Below are positions 20,809-33,827 of a DNA stretch of 64,000 bases, in pieces; the stretch's first letter is position 1, and each line of letters begins with the position of its first letter. The stretch comes from Euryodendron excelsum (lineage: Eukaryota; Streptophyta; Magnoliopsida; Ericales; Pentaphylacaceae), in the NCBI GenBank assembly GCA_033060915.1, contig CM065388.1, positions 24,889,001-24,953,000 of the forward strand, in the 5' to 3' direction. Below the pieces are notes generated by a model. That model did not search any database. It worked only from the letters and a program-made list of their open reading frames with translations, and had not been told where the DNA came from. Position numbers and translations under genes: made by a program.

Positions 20809-23800
20809 CCTTCCCAGTCCCTTAAGTCCTTACTAGGCCTTCCGGAGTCACTCCTACTGAAGCCAGGTTAAAAATTGTATGGTAATCACTAGTACAGGCA
20901 CCCAAATGTTCTCAAGATACGTTGCTTGCTGACCTTAAAACTTTCCTAACTAGCTGGCGCCACTAGAAGTGGCGCCAGAAGCATTTTTGGCCTAGCGCCA
21001 CTACAACAAGCACCAGGTCATTCCCTTGTCTATAAATACAGAGCCTCCTCCAGCATAAAAGAGGTCCGTAAACTCAGTCTAAAAACCCTACTTTTCGATA
21101 TGCAGAGGTCGTAGCCTCTCTAAACCCTAGTCTCCTTAGGTTTCCCAAACCCTAGCCTCCATACACAAACCCTAGCCTCCTATACACTCACATACACTTC
21201 TATACATTCATACACTAGCCTCCAAAGCCTCCTTTGAAGACTTGAAGTCATGCAATCTGAAGTTTTGAAGATTGAAGACAAACTCTTAAAGATTGAAGTA
21301 AAGATCGAAGCAAGACAAGCAAAGTAAAGCACGCAAAGTTAAGCAAAATAAAGAAGACACAAGGTAGACTTCTTATTTACGTTTACGCATCTTCTCCCCT
21401 CTCTTCTCTCTCCTAACCCACTTGGGTTTTCTTCTATTTTAATCTCCCATCTTCTTCTCCCCCTTTCTTTGCATGCTTAAAACAAGGGACTTACCGGTCC
21501 ATGTGTAGGATTAGGCTATTGAAGAGTCACCATGTCAGGGGCTTTCTTTTACTCCAATCGGAGACCACGTGGGTTCGGCCCCCTTGATTATGTGGTGAAG
21601 CCTTTAACCTTGTATGTTCACGACCCTCTTTGCATTGTGCATATCATGATCTTGCATTCTTCCAAAATTCGTTTTCAAACTCGTTTTCAAATCTTGCATT
21701 AACATCGTTTTCAAAATTGCATCAAAATCTTCTTTTTCAAAACTTGTTTTCAAAACCACAATCTTAAGGTGGTTCTAGCCTTTTCATGTCTAGGGTTGCT
21801 TTAGGAAAGTGTTACATTTAAAGTGACCAATATGGTCCATATTTTCAAAACATTGTTGTTTTCAAATCCACTATCTTAAAGTAGTTCTAACCTTCTTGTG
21901 GTTAGAATCGCTATAGAAAAGTGACATATTTTGTATTCTTTCTAAAAACTCTCTTTTCAAATCTCTCCTTCTAACAACCTCTCTTTCAACTTACTTTCTA
22001 AAAAATCTCTTCAATCTCCTTTTTCAAGTTCCTTTCCAAAATTATTTTTCAAAAATTCTCTCCAAAAATCTATTTTTCAAAATTTCCTTTTCAACTCCTT
22101 CCGAAAACACTCTCTTCAAGATTCCTTTCCTAAAAACACTCTCTAGATTTCCTTCTTAGAAAACTCTTTTCAATATCCTTTCCAAAATTGTTTTTCAAAA
22201 ACTCCTTTCCAATAATCTCTTTCCAAAAATAATCTTTCCTAAGAGCTCCTTTCCAAAAATGCTTTCCTCAAAGTTCACTCTCCAAAGACGATCCTTACGT
22301 TTTCTTCCTAAACAACTTTTTTTTCAAAATTCACTTTCTAGAAACTCCTCTCTAGGATTTCTTTCCAAAAACTCTCTCTTTTCAAAATTCACTTTCTAGA
22401 AATTCTTCTCTAGGGTCTCTTTCCTAAAAATCTCCCTTTCTAAAAACTCACTTTCCAAAAACTCTTTCCTCAGAACCTAAGTTAAATCCTAAAACCCACA
22501 TTTAGGAAACCCTAATTTTCCTTCCCAAAAACATGATTTCCCATTCCTTATTTTGGCCTCAAAACCTAGGTTTCTAAAACCTACTTTCTACATCAAAACT
22601 ATAGCCTTCCCAAAACTAGAATTTTCAAAACTGCATCTTTCCAAATTCATCCAATCTTCCCTTTAAGAAACCAAATCCAATCTCCCATTTAGGAAACTGG
22701 ATCCTATCCTCCGTTTTTGGAAACAAAATCAAAACATCTCTTTTTAAAAACAAAATCCAATCCCTTGTTTTAGGAAATAGAAATGTCAATCCTTCCAAAC
22801 CCAAATCTTTCCTAATTCAACTCCTTCCTAATCTAGTACTTTCCTAAACCTTAAGTTTTCTAAACTTAAACTTTTAAATCTTTCCTTAAACATTAAGCTT
22901 CCAAATCTTTCCTAATTCAACACTTTTCTAATTTCATCCATTTCCAAACTTTCTAAACTTCAAATCTTTCCAAATCTAAAACTTTCTAAATTCGAAACTT
23001 TCTAAATTCTAAACCTTCCAACTTTCAAAACTTTCCTATCTCAAAACTTTCCAAATTCAAAACTTTCCAATTTCAAAACTTTCTTCAAAATGAAATCTTT
23101 CCTATTTCAAAACTTTCTTAATCCAACACTTTCCTAAATTGAAACTTTCCTAGAACGAAACTTTCAAAAAATGACAATTTCCTATTTTGAAACTTTCCTA
23201 AATCGGACCTTTCCTAATTCGAACCCTTCCTAAATTCAATCTTTCTTCGATCTTCTAAGTCCAACATTCGAGTCAAGTCTTTCTTAATCTCGAGTCCTTT
23301 CTAAATCCTATCTTCCTAGGTCTAGGGTCTCTATTCTTCCATTTTACATTCCAATCTTTTGTTCTAAATTCAAATCAAGTCCAAATTCCAATTCAATTTC
23401 TTTTTCTAAACAAACCTTCTATTTTCTATCGAACTCTTGTCCGAACTACGACTGACCTGATTTCTTAAAAAGGATATGTAGGCAACCCTCATGGGTGCCC
23501 TCACAACCTTTTTCAAGTCTCAAATTCCACAACCTTTTTCAAATATCCAATTCCATAGTCTATTTCAAACTTCCAATTCCAAATTTTTATTTCCAAATCT
23601 CTATTTCCAATTTCTAAAACTTTTCAATTTCAAATCTATCTTTTCAAATTTATTTTTTAAATCAAATCTATTTCCAAATTTATTTCCCACTCTCTTTTTC
23701 TATTGCATTTGCATATCATGTATCATGATAGTTTTTAAAACATTATTTTTCTAAAGTGGATATTATTGGATATTTTTTTCGGGTAAATAGACATGTAGGT

Positions 23801-24227
23801 ACCGCAAGGGCGGGGTAGGGTGATGGCTTAGTGCATCTTCCCTACACGTAACCAACCTCCGAACCTAGAATCGCTGTTTTCAAAGACCAAAATGGAGTTT
23901 ATTTTGAAAAAGAGCTTAAATGTTTTCTAAAGGTTGCTAAACAATCTGTTTTCTTAAAAACCCTCTCTTGAGGAAGTATTTTCAAAATTGTTTTCAAAAA
24001 CCCCAAGTGTGTTCCTCGGATTGTGTTTAGTTTTTAGGTGACCTAACTCACCTTAATCAAGTTAGGTGGTAACTCAAAATATTTTTCAAAAGCCCTTTAT
24101 TCAAACCAATTTTCAATTCAAACATAGTCATATTCATTCTTCTAGGAGGGTGAGTTCTAACTAGAGAGTACAATGTTTTTCCCGCTTGTGCGTGTATTCC
24201 TCGAGTGCGAAAAATTTGGGCGCGACA
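20809..24227 (+). mobile_element. E1 3' LTR, second part
   Basis: The first five bases are the right CCTTC copy. Continues with GGCGCC palindromes near 20955-20983, TATAAATA at 21031-21038, the AAACCCTA leader, the G-poor field (about 21650-23430) and the conserved 3' block, ending GCGCGACA. Together with 14311-15764 the LTR is about 4.87 kb. Confidence 0.92.
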
Positions 24228-25239
24228 CCAAACCCTCGTGGTCTCCGGTTAGACTAAGAGAAAACCCCCGACACGGTGACTTTCAATAGTCTAATCTTAC
24301 ACATGAACTGGAAAGTCCCTTGTTTCAAGCATGCAAGAAAGGGGGGGGGGAGAAGAAGGGGATTAAAATCGAAAGAAAACACAATGGGGTTAGGAGAGAG
24401 AAGTGAGAGGGGGATTTGCGTAAACATAAATAGAGAGCCTACCTTGTGTCTTGTTTTATTTGCTTTGTTTTTGCTTTCTTTCTTCAATCTTTGCTTTGCT
24501 TTGCGTTGGCCTTCAAGAGCTTGCTTTGATCTTCAAGAGCTTGGGAGTTGTAGCACTTTAAGTCTTTAATGGAGGCTTGGAGGCTAATATATGAGTGTAT
24601 TTGAGGGTATGAGAGTGTATAAGAGTATATGTATACTAGGGTTTAGTGTATGGGAGCCAGGGTTTGGAAAACCTAAAGAGAACTAGGATTTGGAGAGGCT
24701 TCGAGATCTGTGTATCAAAACGGAGGGTTTTTGGACTGTGTTTGCAGACCCTTTTCATGCTAGAGGAGACTTTGTATTTACAAATAGAGGATTGACCTGA
24801 TGCCTGTTGTAGTGGCGCTAGGCAAAAGATTACACTAGCGCCACTAGGAGTGGCGGCAGGCCATTTTTTGGCCTGGTGCCACTACTAGTGGTGCCAGCCA
24901 TTTAGGAAATGTTTAAGGTCGGTAAGTAATGTATCTTGAGAAGATTTGGGCGCCTATACTAGTGAATACCATCCAATTTTTAGCCTGACTTCACCAAGAG
25001 TGACTTTGGAAGGTCCGAAAATGATTTAAAGAACCGAAAATGGTTCGGAAGGCCAGAAAGGGACAGGAATCCTTGGAATAGTGTCTCGAGAGTAGTAGAC
25101 TTGAAAAATAGTGTCAGGATGTGTTGGAAGGATTGACCGGGCCATTAGAGGCAAAATAGTCAATTGGACCGAAACATTATCGAGATAGACTCGGAATGTC
25201 CTGAAAGAAAACTCGAGATTTGAAAATATTACTTAGAAT
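24228..25239 (-). mobile_element. E0 LTR fragment, minus strand, between E1 and E2
   Basis: Reverse complement of the LTR from about the CACGTGGGTT region back through the AAACCCTA leader, a decayed TATA (TGTAAATA, near 24775) and the GGCGCC cluster (about 24805-24900) into U3. It resumes after E2 at 62675. The left part was displaced by E1 and lies outside the window. ORFs at 24276-24569 and 24254-24487 are chance frames. Confidence 0.88.
25235..25239 (+). repeat. E2 target-site duplication AGAAT, left copy
   Basis: Perfect match to 62675-62679; E0 LTR sequence continues across the pair. Confidence 0.95.
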
Positions 25240-25436
25240 TGTAAGCACTCCATTTTTTACTGCTCGGCAGTCTACACTCCATCCAGACTTGTACTCAAGT
25301 CAATAGGGACGTATTCCAATCGCAACCAACTCTCCAAGTCCAAATCCCATCGGTCCATTGCTTCGTGAGCCCACCAGGCCCAAATAGAGGCAAAATGACC
25401 AAAATGCCCTTAGGGGCATTATCCTGTCCAATTCTA

Positions 25437-26710
25437 ACTCCAATCCCTCTCTCGAGACAGTTGATTCCTCGAGACGGTTAATCTATTCCAAATTAGGCAT
25501 GTCTTTCCAAAGATGATAAGACCCCTTTCCAATTTCAATCCCTCTATTGAGACAGTTTATTCCTTGAGACGGTAAATCTACCCCAATTAGGCACGTCTTT
25601 CCGAAGATGATAAGACCCCTTTCCAATTCCAATCCCTCTCTCGAGACAGTTGATTCCTCGAGACGGTAAATCTACTCCAATCAGGCACGTTTTTCGAAGA
25701 CGATAAGAAATTCCAATCCCTCTCTTGACAGTTTATTCCGACACGTTTTTCGAAGAAAATCTCTTTGAGACAGTAACTCCCTTTAAACCTGTCGACCGGG
25801 ACGAGACCCCAAGTCCCTTAGATGGTAGAACGGTCCACTTTTGGCGCCTGCTAGCCCGCCAATGCAAAAATGTCCATTTAGGCACGCCTTCTAAGAATAT
25901 TGACTTCCCAGGCGCTAAGTCCCTTTAGCAGCTTCCTGAGATCAGGCAGTCTCGGGAATGATCGCGAACCGTCAGAGTAGCGGAAATACTCACAAACATC
26001 GCAACCGTCAAAGTAGCGGAAATACTCGCGACATAGGTCAATATAGGGAATTGCCAACAGACCCCTGTATCACGTGACCGCCATCAGAATGACGGAAACA
26101 CTCAAAACCCAGGTCAACACTGGTGCCTGCTAGCCCACTTCGGTGAAAAATGACCAAACTGCCCTTTGGGCCTTTTTCGAGACTTTCTGGTCAAGATGAC
26201 TATTTTGCCCCTAGGCATCCGAATGCCCCGAGAACCACACCGGCTCTGGGTATCAAACTGGTAACCACCCGAGAATACTTCTTATAGTATTCACAACCTT
26301 CCTTTACCTTTTTAGATCATTCCGAGTCAGTTCCGGCAAACCCGATATAAAATGACCGTTTTACCCCTAGTGGGCCGGTCGCATTTTTCTAGGCACACCG
26401 GTTTTGGGTATCAAACCGGTAGCCCCCTGAGATTGCTTCTTATAGTGTTCTCAACTTCCCTCTATCTTTTCGGATCATTTCGAGTCAGTCTCGGCAAACC
26501 CGGTACAAAATGATCGTTTTACCCCTAGAGGGCCGATCACCGTTTCTGACCACACCGGCTCTGGGTATCAAACCAGAAACCTTTGGGAACATTTTGAATA
26601 ATGTTTCCAAATCTCAAGTCTTCTTTCAGAACAGTCCGAGTCTGTCTCAGCAGCTTCCCGATTCGAGTGATCGTTTTGCCCCTAGAGGCCCGATCAACCC
26701 TTCCGACACA
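25437..26710. repeat. U3 tandem-repeat zone of E2 5' LTR
   Basis: About 3.5 CTCTCGAGACAGTTGATTCC / GTCTTTCCGAAGATGATAAG units, then GAGTAGCGGAAATACTC units near 25975 and 26012, then about 3.5 of the 155-bp units, with anchors near 26196, 26350 and 26508. Confidence 0.82.
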
Positions 26711-27011
26711 TACTATCCTCATTTCTCAAGTCAAAAACCTCCAGGACACTATCTTAAGTGTTCTTGCCCTTTTCTGGCTCTCCGGGTCATTCTCGGCCTC
26801 TTCAAATCGTTCCTGGACTTTCCGGAGTCACTCCTAGTGAAGCTAGGCTAAAAATTGCATGGTAGTCACTAGTATAGGCGCCCAAATCTAGTCAAAGATA
26901 CGTTGCTTATTGATTTACAAACTTTCATAACTGGCTGACGCCACTACTAGTGGCTCTAAGAGAAAAATGGGCCTGGCGCCACTGCAACACGCGCCAAGTC
27001 TATCCCATCTC

Positions 27012-27019
27012 TATAAATA
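27012..27019 (+). promoter_or_regulatory. E2 5' LTR TATA box
   Basis: TATAAATA, 1.77 kb from the LTR start. Being in the 5' LTR, it would drive the genomic RNA; an R/U5 of about 3.2 kb follows. Confidence 0.7.
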
Positions 27020-27629
27020 CAGAGCCTCCTCCAGCGTGAAAGGGGTCCGCAAACTTAGTCTAAAAACCCTAAAATTCGATATACAGAGCTCGAACACTAC
27101 AAAAACACTAGCTTCTCTAGGTTTTCCAAACCCTAGCCACCATACACTAAACCCTAGCCTTTTATATACTCATACACACCCCCATACACTTATACACTAG
27201 CCTCCAACCCTCCATTGAAGACTTGAAGAACTGCAATATGAAGTTTGAAGATTGAAGACAACTCTTGAAGATTGAAGACGAAGATCAAGAAGAAGACCGA
27301 AGACAAACAAGGCGTGCAAAATAAGCAAGACACAAGGTAGGCTTTCATTTTACGTTTTTGCACTTCCCCCCTCTCTCTTCTCTCTCCTAACCCACTTGGA
27401 TTTTTTCTATTTTAATCGCCTATCTCTTTTCCCCCCTTTCTTTGCATGCTTGAAACAAGGGGACTCCCGGTCTATGTGTAGGATTAGACTATTGGAAGGT
27501 CACCCCGTGTCGGGGGCTTTCCTTTAGGCTAACTGGAGAACACGTGGGTTCAGCCCTCTTGATTATGTGGTGAAGCCTTAACATTGTATGTTCATGATCC
27601 CAAATTTGCACTGTGCATATCATGACCTT

Positions 27630-29410
27630 GCATCTTCCAAAAATCGTTTTCAAACTCGTTTCCAAAGCTTGCATTAAACTTGTTTTCAAAATTGCATCAA
27701 AATCCTCTTTTTCAAAACTTGTTTTCAAAATCACAATCCTAAGGTGATTCTAGCTTTTCCATGGCTAGGATTGCTTTAGGAAAGTGTTACATTTAAAGTG
27801 ACCAACATGGTCCATATTTTCAACCTTTCTTGTTTTCAAAACCACTTTCTTAAAGTGGTTCTAACCTTCTTATAGTTAGAATCGCTTTAAGAAAGTGAGA
27901 CGTTTTTATACTTTCCAAAAATTCTCTTTTCAAAAATCTCTTCTTAAAAATCTCTTTTTCAACATACTTTCCTAAAACTCTCATTTCCAAAGTTGTTTTC
28001 AAAAACTCCCTCCAAAAATCTATTTTTCAAAACTCTCTTTTTCAACTCCTTTCCAAAATACTCTTCTTAAAGCAAACTTTCCAAAAACGTTCCCTAGGTC
28101 TCCTTCTAGAAAAACTCTCTCCAAAAATCTTTCCAAAAACTCTCTTTTCAAAACTCATCTTTTAGAAACTCCTCTCTAGGTTTTCTTTCCAAAAATCCTC
28201 GTTTCCAAAAAACGCATTCTCTAAAAAACTCTTTCCTTAGAGCCCAAGTCAAGCCCTAGAACCCACAATTAGGAAACCCTAATTTTTCAGACTTTACCCC
28301 AAACCTAGGTTTCAAAAATCTCTTGTTTTCTACATCAAAACTATACATACTTCAAAAACCTATTTTCTACGTCAAAACTATAGCCTTCCAAATCTAGGGT
28401 TTCCAAAACTTCCTCTTCCAAATCAAATCTTTCCTTTAGGAAACCAAATCCAATCTCCAACATTTAGGAAACTAGATCTAATCGTCCATTTTTTGGAAAC
28501 AAAATCAAAATACTTCTTCTTAGAAACAAAATCCAAATCTTTCCTAATTCAACCCTTTCCTAACTTTATCCCTTTCCAAATTTGAACTTTTTAAATCTAA
28601 GTTTTCAAACCTTTCCTAAACTCAAACCTTTCCTAATCTCAAGATTTTCTAAAACTCTAAAACTTTCTAAATCATAAACTTTCCAAATTTCAAATCTTTC
28701 CAAATTCAAAGTTTTTCTAAATTCAAAACTTTCTTAAGTTAAATCTTTCTAAACTTCCAAACTTTTTAAATTCTAAACTTTCTTAAACTTCAAATCTTTC
28801 CATATCTAAAGTTCTCTAAACTCAAAACTTTCTTACTTTCAAAACATTCCAAACTCAAAACTTCCATATTTCAAAACATTTCAAATTCTAAACTTTCCAA
28901 CTTTCAAAACTTCCTAATTTCAAAACCTTTCCTAAAATGAAACTTTCCAAAAATGAAATTTTCTTAAGTTAAAACTTTCCTAAATCCAAAGTTTCCTAAA
29001 ATGAAACCTTTCCTTTTTCAAAACTTTCCTCATTCCAAAACTGTCCTAAAACGGAACTTTTCCAAAAAATAAAACTTTCCAAAAATGACACTTTCCTAAA
29101 TCGGACATTTCCTAATTCAAACTTTTCCTAAATCTAATCTTTTCTAAAACTCTTTCAAGCCAAGTCAAATATTTCTTAAATCCTTCCGAGTCAAATCTTT
29201 CCTAAGTCTCATCTCTTTCCTAAGTCTAGGTTTCTTAAACCTCCATCTTTCTAGAACAAGTCTAAATCTTTCTTCCAAGTTCTATCTTTTCAAATCAAAA
29301 TCTAATCTTTTCAATTCCAAAATTCTAAATTTCAATTTCCAATTTTCTACTCTAAGTTCAAATCAAATCCTCTTTCCAATCAAAATCTCTTTCTTCCAAT
29401 CCAACCTTCT
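27630..29410 (+). repeat. G-poor low-complexity R/U5 segment of E2 5' LTR
   Basis: Degenerate AAACTTTCC/TTTCCTAA words over about 1.8 kb, with few G on the plus strand. Confidence 0.8.
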
Positions 29411-30261
29411 ATCTTCTATCGGGCTCTTGTCCGAACTACGACTGACCTGATTCCTCCAAAAGGATACATAGGCAACCCTTATGGGTGCGGTCACAACTTA
29501 TTTCAAATTTCAAATTTCACCATATTTTTCAAGTCTCTATCTCCATATTTTTCCAAATCTCAAATTCTACAAAATCTTTCCAAATCTCCAATCTATTTTC
29601 AAACTTCCAATTCCAAATTTTTATTTCCAAATTTCTATTCTCAATTCTCAAAATCTTCTTTCCAAATTCAAACTTCTATCTCTTCCTTTTCAAATCAAAT
29701 CAAATCTATTTTTCACTTGCATATCATGCACCATGTTTTTTTTTTCTAAACATTATTTTTCTAAAGTGGATAGGATTGAACATATGTTAGTTAAAGACTC
29801 TCATAGGTAAATCTAGGGTAGATTGACATGTAGGTACCGAAAGGGTGGGGTAGGGTGATGGCTTAGTGCATCTTCCCTACACGTAACCAACCTCCGAACC
29901 TAGAATCACTGTTTTCAAAGACCAAGAGGAGTTAGTTTTCAAAAAGGGCTAAATGTTTTCTAAAGGTTGCCAAACAACCTGTTTTTTTAAAAACCCTCTC
30001 TTGAGGTGGTATTTTCAAAATTATTTTCCAAAACCCTAAGTGTAGTCTTCGGATTATGCTTAGTTTTTAGGTGACCTAACTCACCTTAATCAAGTTAGGT
30101 GGTGACTCCAAATCTTTTCTAATAGCCCTTTATCAAATCTATTTTCAATTCAAACCTAGTAGCACTCATTCTTTTAGGAGGGCGAGTTCTAATGAGAGAG
30201 TACAGTGTTTTTCTTGCTTGTGTGTGTATTTCTCGAGTGCGAAAAATCTGGGCGCGATAGC

Positions 30262-30280
30262 TGGCGACTCCACTGAGGAC
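30262..30280 (+). promoter_or_regulatory. E2 primer-binding site
   Basis: TGGCGACTCCACTGAGGAC begins two bases after the LTR. From memory, Ogre elements use a PBS of this form complementary to tRNA-Arg; not verified here. It primes minus-strand synthesis. Confidence 0.8.
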
Positions 30281-31823
30281 ATTTAGAGGGTTAGGCCGTA
30301 GTCATGTCTCTTTACCCTTCATCCATGTAGAGTCTTCAATTAACTTGGTTTAATCCTATTCACTTTAAATTTTCAAAAGAAAATTTTCAAAATTGTTTTC
30401 AAAAAACATGCATTTATTCATATTATCTTGTATTATGTTTGCCATTCTCATACTAACACTTGCATGTTTGTTTTGTAGGTACACGTTTTGTTTAAATTTT
30501 ATTAACTGCTATGCATGAATGTGATGAACAAGATGAATGGGAGTTGTTGGGCTCTTTCCTCCACTTTTAAAACTCACACACACACTGCATGTGCACTTGC
30601 ATTCTGCATACTTGCATTATTACCCTGATATGTCATTTCTAGTTAGAAAGGGGGAATGGTATATTGGTTATGGGCAAGATGTTGTGTCAGTTTCTTCGCC
30701 TACGGCCTCTTGATGGTTCCCTCGCTCGGATCACCAACCGATCATGGCACCACCTCAAGGAGTGGGCCTAGGTTTGAAGATCTGGGGATCGAGCATTTTT
30801 ACGATGCATTAGTCAACCCTCAACCTCATACTTATATAAACACCATGCATAGCCGAACCTCTGCCGGATTTAAAACACGAGCACTATTTTCAAAACCACG
30901 GAGGAAAGGGCCACTGCTCTTACTTTCATTTATATCTGCTTATTCCTATTGTTATAATGATTGTATTCATTATGTTATAATGCCTGTTTAACTGTTCATG
31001 CATGCATGTTTACCTTGCTCTTGCATTTTCTCTCCTTATACTCTTCGCATATCTATGTTCATGCATTCCATATACTATGTCAAGAAAAGTGTTCCAACTA
31101 ACTCAAGTCACTGCATTCTTATGCATATGATCAACTCATTGAGAGTGACACCAAGGTCACTCTCCCTTGCATTAAACCTACCCAAACCCTAAGGGTTTCC
31201 ATATAACCCTAAGGATTCATTGTATGCATCTCAAGTCATTCCATAAGAGGGGCCCCAATCCCTCTATACTCACGGAGATAGGGCTGCCATGAAGACAAGG
31301 GGCAATCAATCAGCATGGTCTCTCAACGACCTCCTCGACATCAAATCCAACGAAGGCAAATCCAATGACTCAAGAGTAGTTTAGGTTTTCTCTTTGTAAA
31401 ACTAGATAGGTGGAAGTCCAAAGGAAAATGTTCCCCCTCCCCCTATTAAAATGTATTTAAGTTCTTTTGTATCTTAAACCCAAAATTCAGTGTATTGTTT
31501 TTACTTTTATGAGTGAATGCATGGATGGCTGAAGGTTCCTACTTGACGGTAAGGTATCTGCATATAGGGGCAAATCTCCTATCTCCAAAAGTGAGTCAAT
31601 TCACCATGTTAGTTTCCCTCCTAAAAAGGGGGCACCCTAGGACATGCATTGCATAAAGCTCTCTAAAAATAAAAAATTGACTTGTGACTTGTGTTTTTGT
31701 CTTTTTCTTTCTTCCTTTTTATTTCTATTTACAGAAGTCACCTTGCACTGAGTCAACATTGTTCCCAAGAAAGGGCAACATCCACCTAGGGATCCCATTA
31801 TCACCCAACAAAGAGTATCACTG
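30281..31823 (+). other. E2 leader
   Basis: About 1.5 kb without a conserved coding frame. CTATTTACAG at 31724-31733 is a good splice acceptor 90 bases before the gag ATG, and the sequence upstream of that ATG is open in frame back to about 31765, so a spliced leader is possible. ORFs at 30656-30991 and 30998-31192 are not kept in E3. Confidence 0.6.
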
Positions 31824-33827
31824 ATGGCTGCTAACCCTGAAGAGTCCTCTCAAGTCTCTCGAGAGGAAGTCAATGAAATGAGGACTAAGATGGATGAGAT
31901 GCTCAAACTCATTCAAACTATGGTTATGAAGGATGCTACTACGGTCCTGTCATCATCCATGACTTCATCCAAGGACCCTGAACCCGCTAATCCAAGGGTC
32001 ATGTTTCAGTCTGACAATGCAGGGAAGACTAAGGAAGATGCCAAAGGAGTCAACACTGAAGAAGAAGAGACCATATTGCTTTCATCTGCCATAAAGAAGG
32101 CCCCTCTAGACCCTATCAGTCTGAAAATCCAAGGGTTGGAAGATTCATTGCAAAGTCTCCATGGCCACGATGCTTACGGGTTCACTTCTTACGATGAGCT
32201 TTGCTTTTTCCCTGACCACCCGAGACCGTCTAGGTTCAAAATGCCCGACTTCCAGAAGTATGACGGCACCGGTAACCCTGTTACTCATCTTTGTCTCTAT
32301 GCTGGAGCGCTAAGTGGTCACGGCAATGACCCGAAGCTCCTCATGCGGTTATTCCAACACAGCCTCACAGGGTCGGCTCTACAATGGTTCACTCGTCTGG
32401 ACTTAAGGAAGATCACAACTTGGATGGAGCTAGTCAATACATTCAAAGCCCAATACCGTCACAACATTAACCTCACTTCTGATCGATGGTCCTTGATGAC
32501 GATGAGCAAGGGTGGGAAGGAGAGCTTTAAAACATACGCCCTAAGATGGAGGGAGGCTGCTGCACAAGTTAATTCCCTACTGGAGGAGAAGGAGTATGTA
32601 CAACTATTTGTACATATTTTTCAAGGTATATTCTACGAGAAGCTCTGCACTAGCGTGGGAAAAAGTTTCTCTGAGCTCATCATGTAGGGAGAGATGATAG
32701 AAAACGGCCTCATGACAGGAAGAATTACAGATTCCTATGCCAAGATTGGGGAAAATATTGCCAATATAGCCAAAAAGGTGGCCACTACAAGGGGCACGAT
32801 CAGGAAGGAAAGTGAAGTATCCGCTATTCTGCCTAGCCAACCACCCCAATACCGACCCCCGCTCCAATCACCCCCAATCCTGCCCTTACCCACCTTGACT
32901 ATGCCTGTTCCTACCCCAAACTATGGTCCCGCTGGGGCACGACCCAACTTTAATAGACATGCTCGATGCATCCGTACCTTCGACGCCTTAGCCTGTACTC
33001 AAACTGAGGCTTACCATAGCCTTCGGAAGAACAACATCTTGAAGCCTGTACCTGCTCACCCGTTGCCAAGCCCTCTACCCCCAACCTTTAATGCTGCCCT
33101 TATATGTGAGTACCATTCAGGTGGCCAGGGGCATGACACCGAAAGCTGCTTCGCTCTCAAGCACAAGATCGAAGACTTGATTGACAATAAGACCATTGAT
33201 TTGCAACCGGTAAAACCCGCTCCTACTCCCAATGTGACCACTAATCCTTTGCCGGATCACACCGTCAATATGATACTAGTAGAAATGGGAGGCGAGGAAG
33301 AATTCGACGAGCTCGGGGCCGAAGGTTATGAGAACAATTGGGAGGCCGGCGAAGAAAATGACTGGGAGGAGGATCTCCCATTGTGCCCAATTTATCTTTA
33401 TAATCCTGAGGAGGTGCCTGATGCTTTTGACTGGCCCATTGAGGAGCCAATATTTTTGGAAGACAAGATGACCAAGAACACATCTGTTGATGGATGGGGC
33501 GTTGAATTTCTACATCCAAAATATGCCGCGGCGGAATGAAACTTACTAGAAAGCCCTTGGCCTGCAACTGAGTATAACTATGAAGACATGGGTTGGGAGC
33601 TAAAGGAGTTAAGAGAGCAGATGGAACCGTTCGATGTGGAAGGCGGTGAACTAGCCACCCTGTTTACAGAAGAATCCGCTGCAAAGAAAAAGGAGGCTGA
33701 CAACCGCGCCAGCATCGTCAACATCTTCAGAGCTCTAGGAGAATCCTTAGCCTGTCTTGCCTTGGCCGAGGATCCAGGTTGTGAATGGAGCATCAAAGAC
33801 GTGGGAATTGTCCCAAAGCCATACTAA
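31824..33827 (+). pseudogene. gag: E2 gag (667-codon frame with two stops)
   Basis: Structural protein of the virus-like particle. One register runs from ATG 31824 to TAA 33825. Residues about 12-36 look like a short coiled coil. Residues about 138-275 are a Retrotrans_gag domain (FKMPDFQKYDGTGNP, LTGSALQWF, FKAQYRH, SFKTYALRWREAAAQV). The zinc knuckle CEYH..GHDTESC is at 33105-33149, followed by LKHKIEDLIDN and a long acidic tail. The breaks are TAG at 32685-32687, where E3 reads CAG, and TGA at 33537-33539, where E3 has CGT; both fit C-to-T change. The rest is clean, so the gene was probably intact at insertion. No protease or polymerase follows. Confidence 0.9.

Larger units (their letters stand above)
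1683..24227 (+). mobile_element. E1: gag-only Tat/Ogre-like LTR retrotransposon, 5' end outside window, three nested insertions
   Basis: The visible body is leader, broken gag, spacer, antisense PMD gene, PPT and 3' LTR. The nested items are the LTR at 1-1682, the solo LTR at 7703-12845 and the solo LTR at 15765-20808. The right boundary is the CA of GCGCGACA at 24227. Beyond it lies minus-strand LTR sequence of E0, so E1 landed in an older family member; its right TSD copy should be CCAAA (24228-24232). No pol motif was found. Its gag differs most from E2 and E3, so E1 may belong to another subfamily. Confidence 0.88.
25240..30259 (+). mobile_element. E2 5' LTR (5,020 bp)
   Basis: TGTAAGCACT to GCGCGATA (terminal CA changed to TA). 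Contains the 80-bp array (about 25437-25760), two R2 units, the 155-bp array (about 26180-26710), GGCGCC words 26933-26998, the TATA box, the AAACCCTA leader and the G-poor field (about 27630-29410). Keeps about 395 bp of U3 missing from its partner at 58050-62674. Confidence 0.95.

Noticed and set aside
24276..24569. 97-codon frame ending in LLSFFNLCFALRW, like a membrane segment
   Set aside because: Lies in a minus-strand LTR remnant (E0); the hydrophobic run comes from a T-rich stretch and is not present as a frame in intact LTRs.
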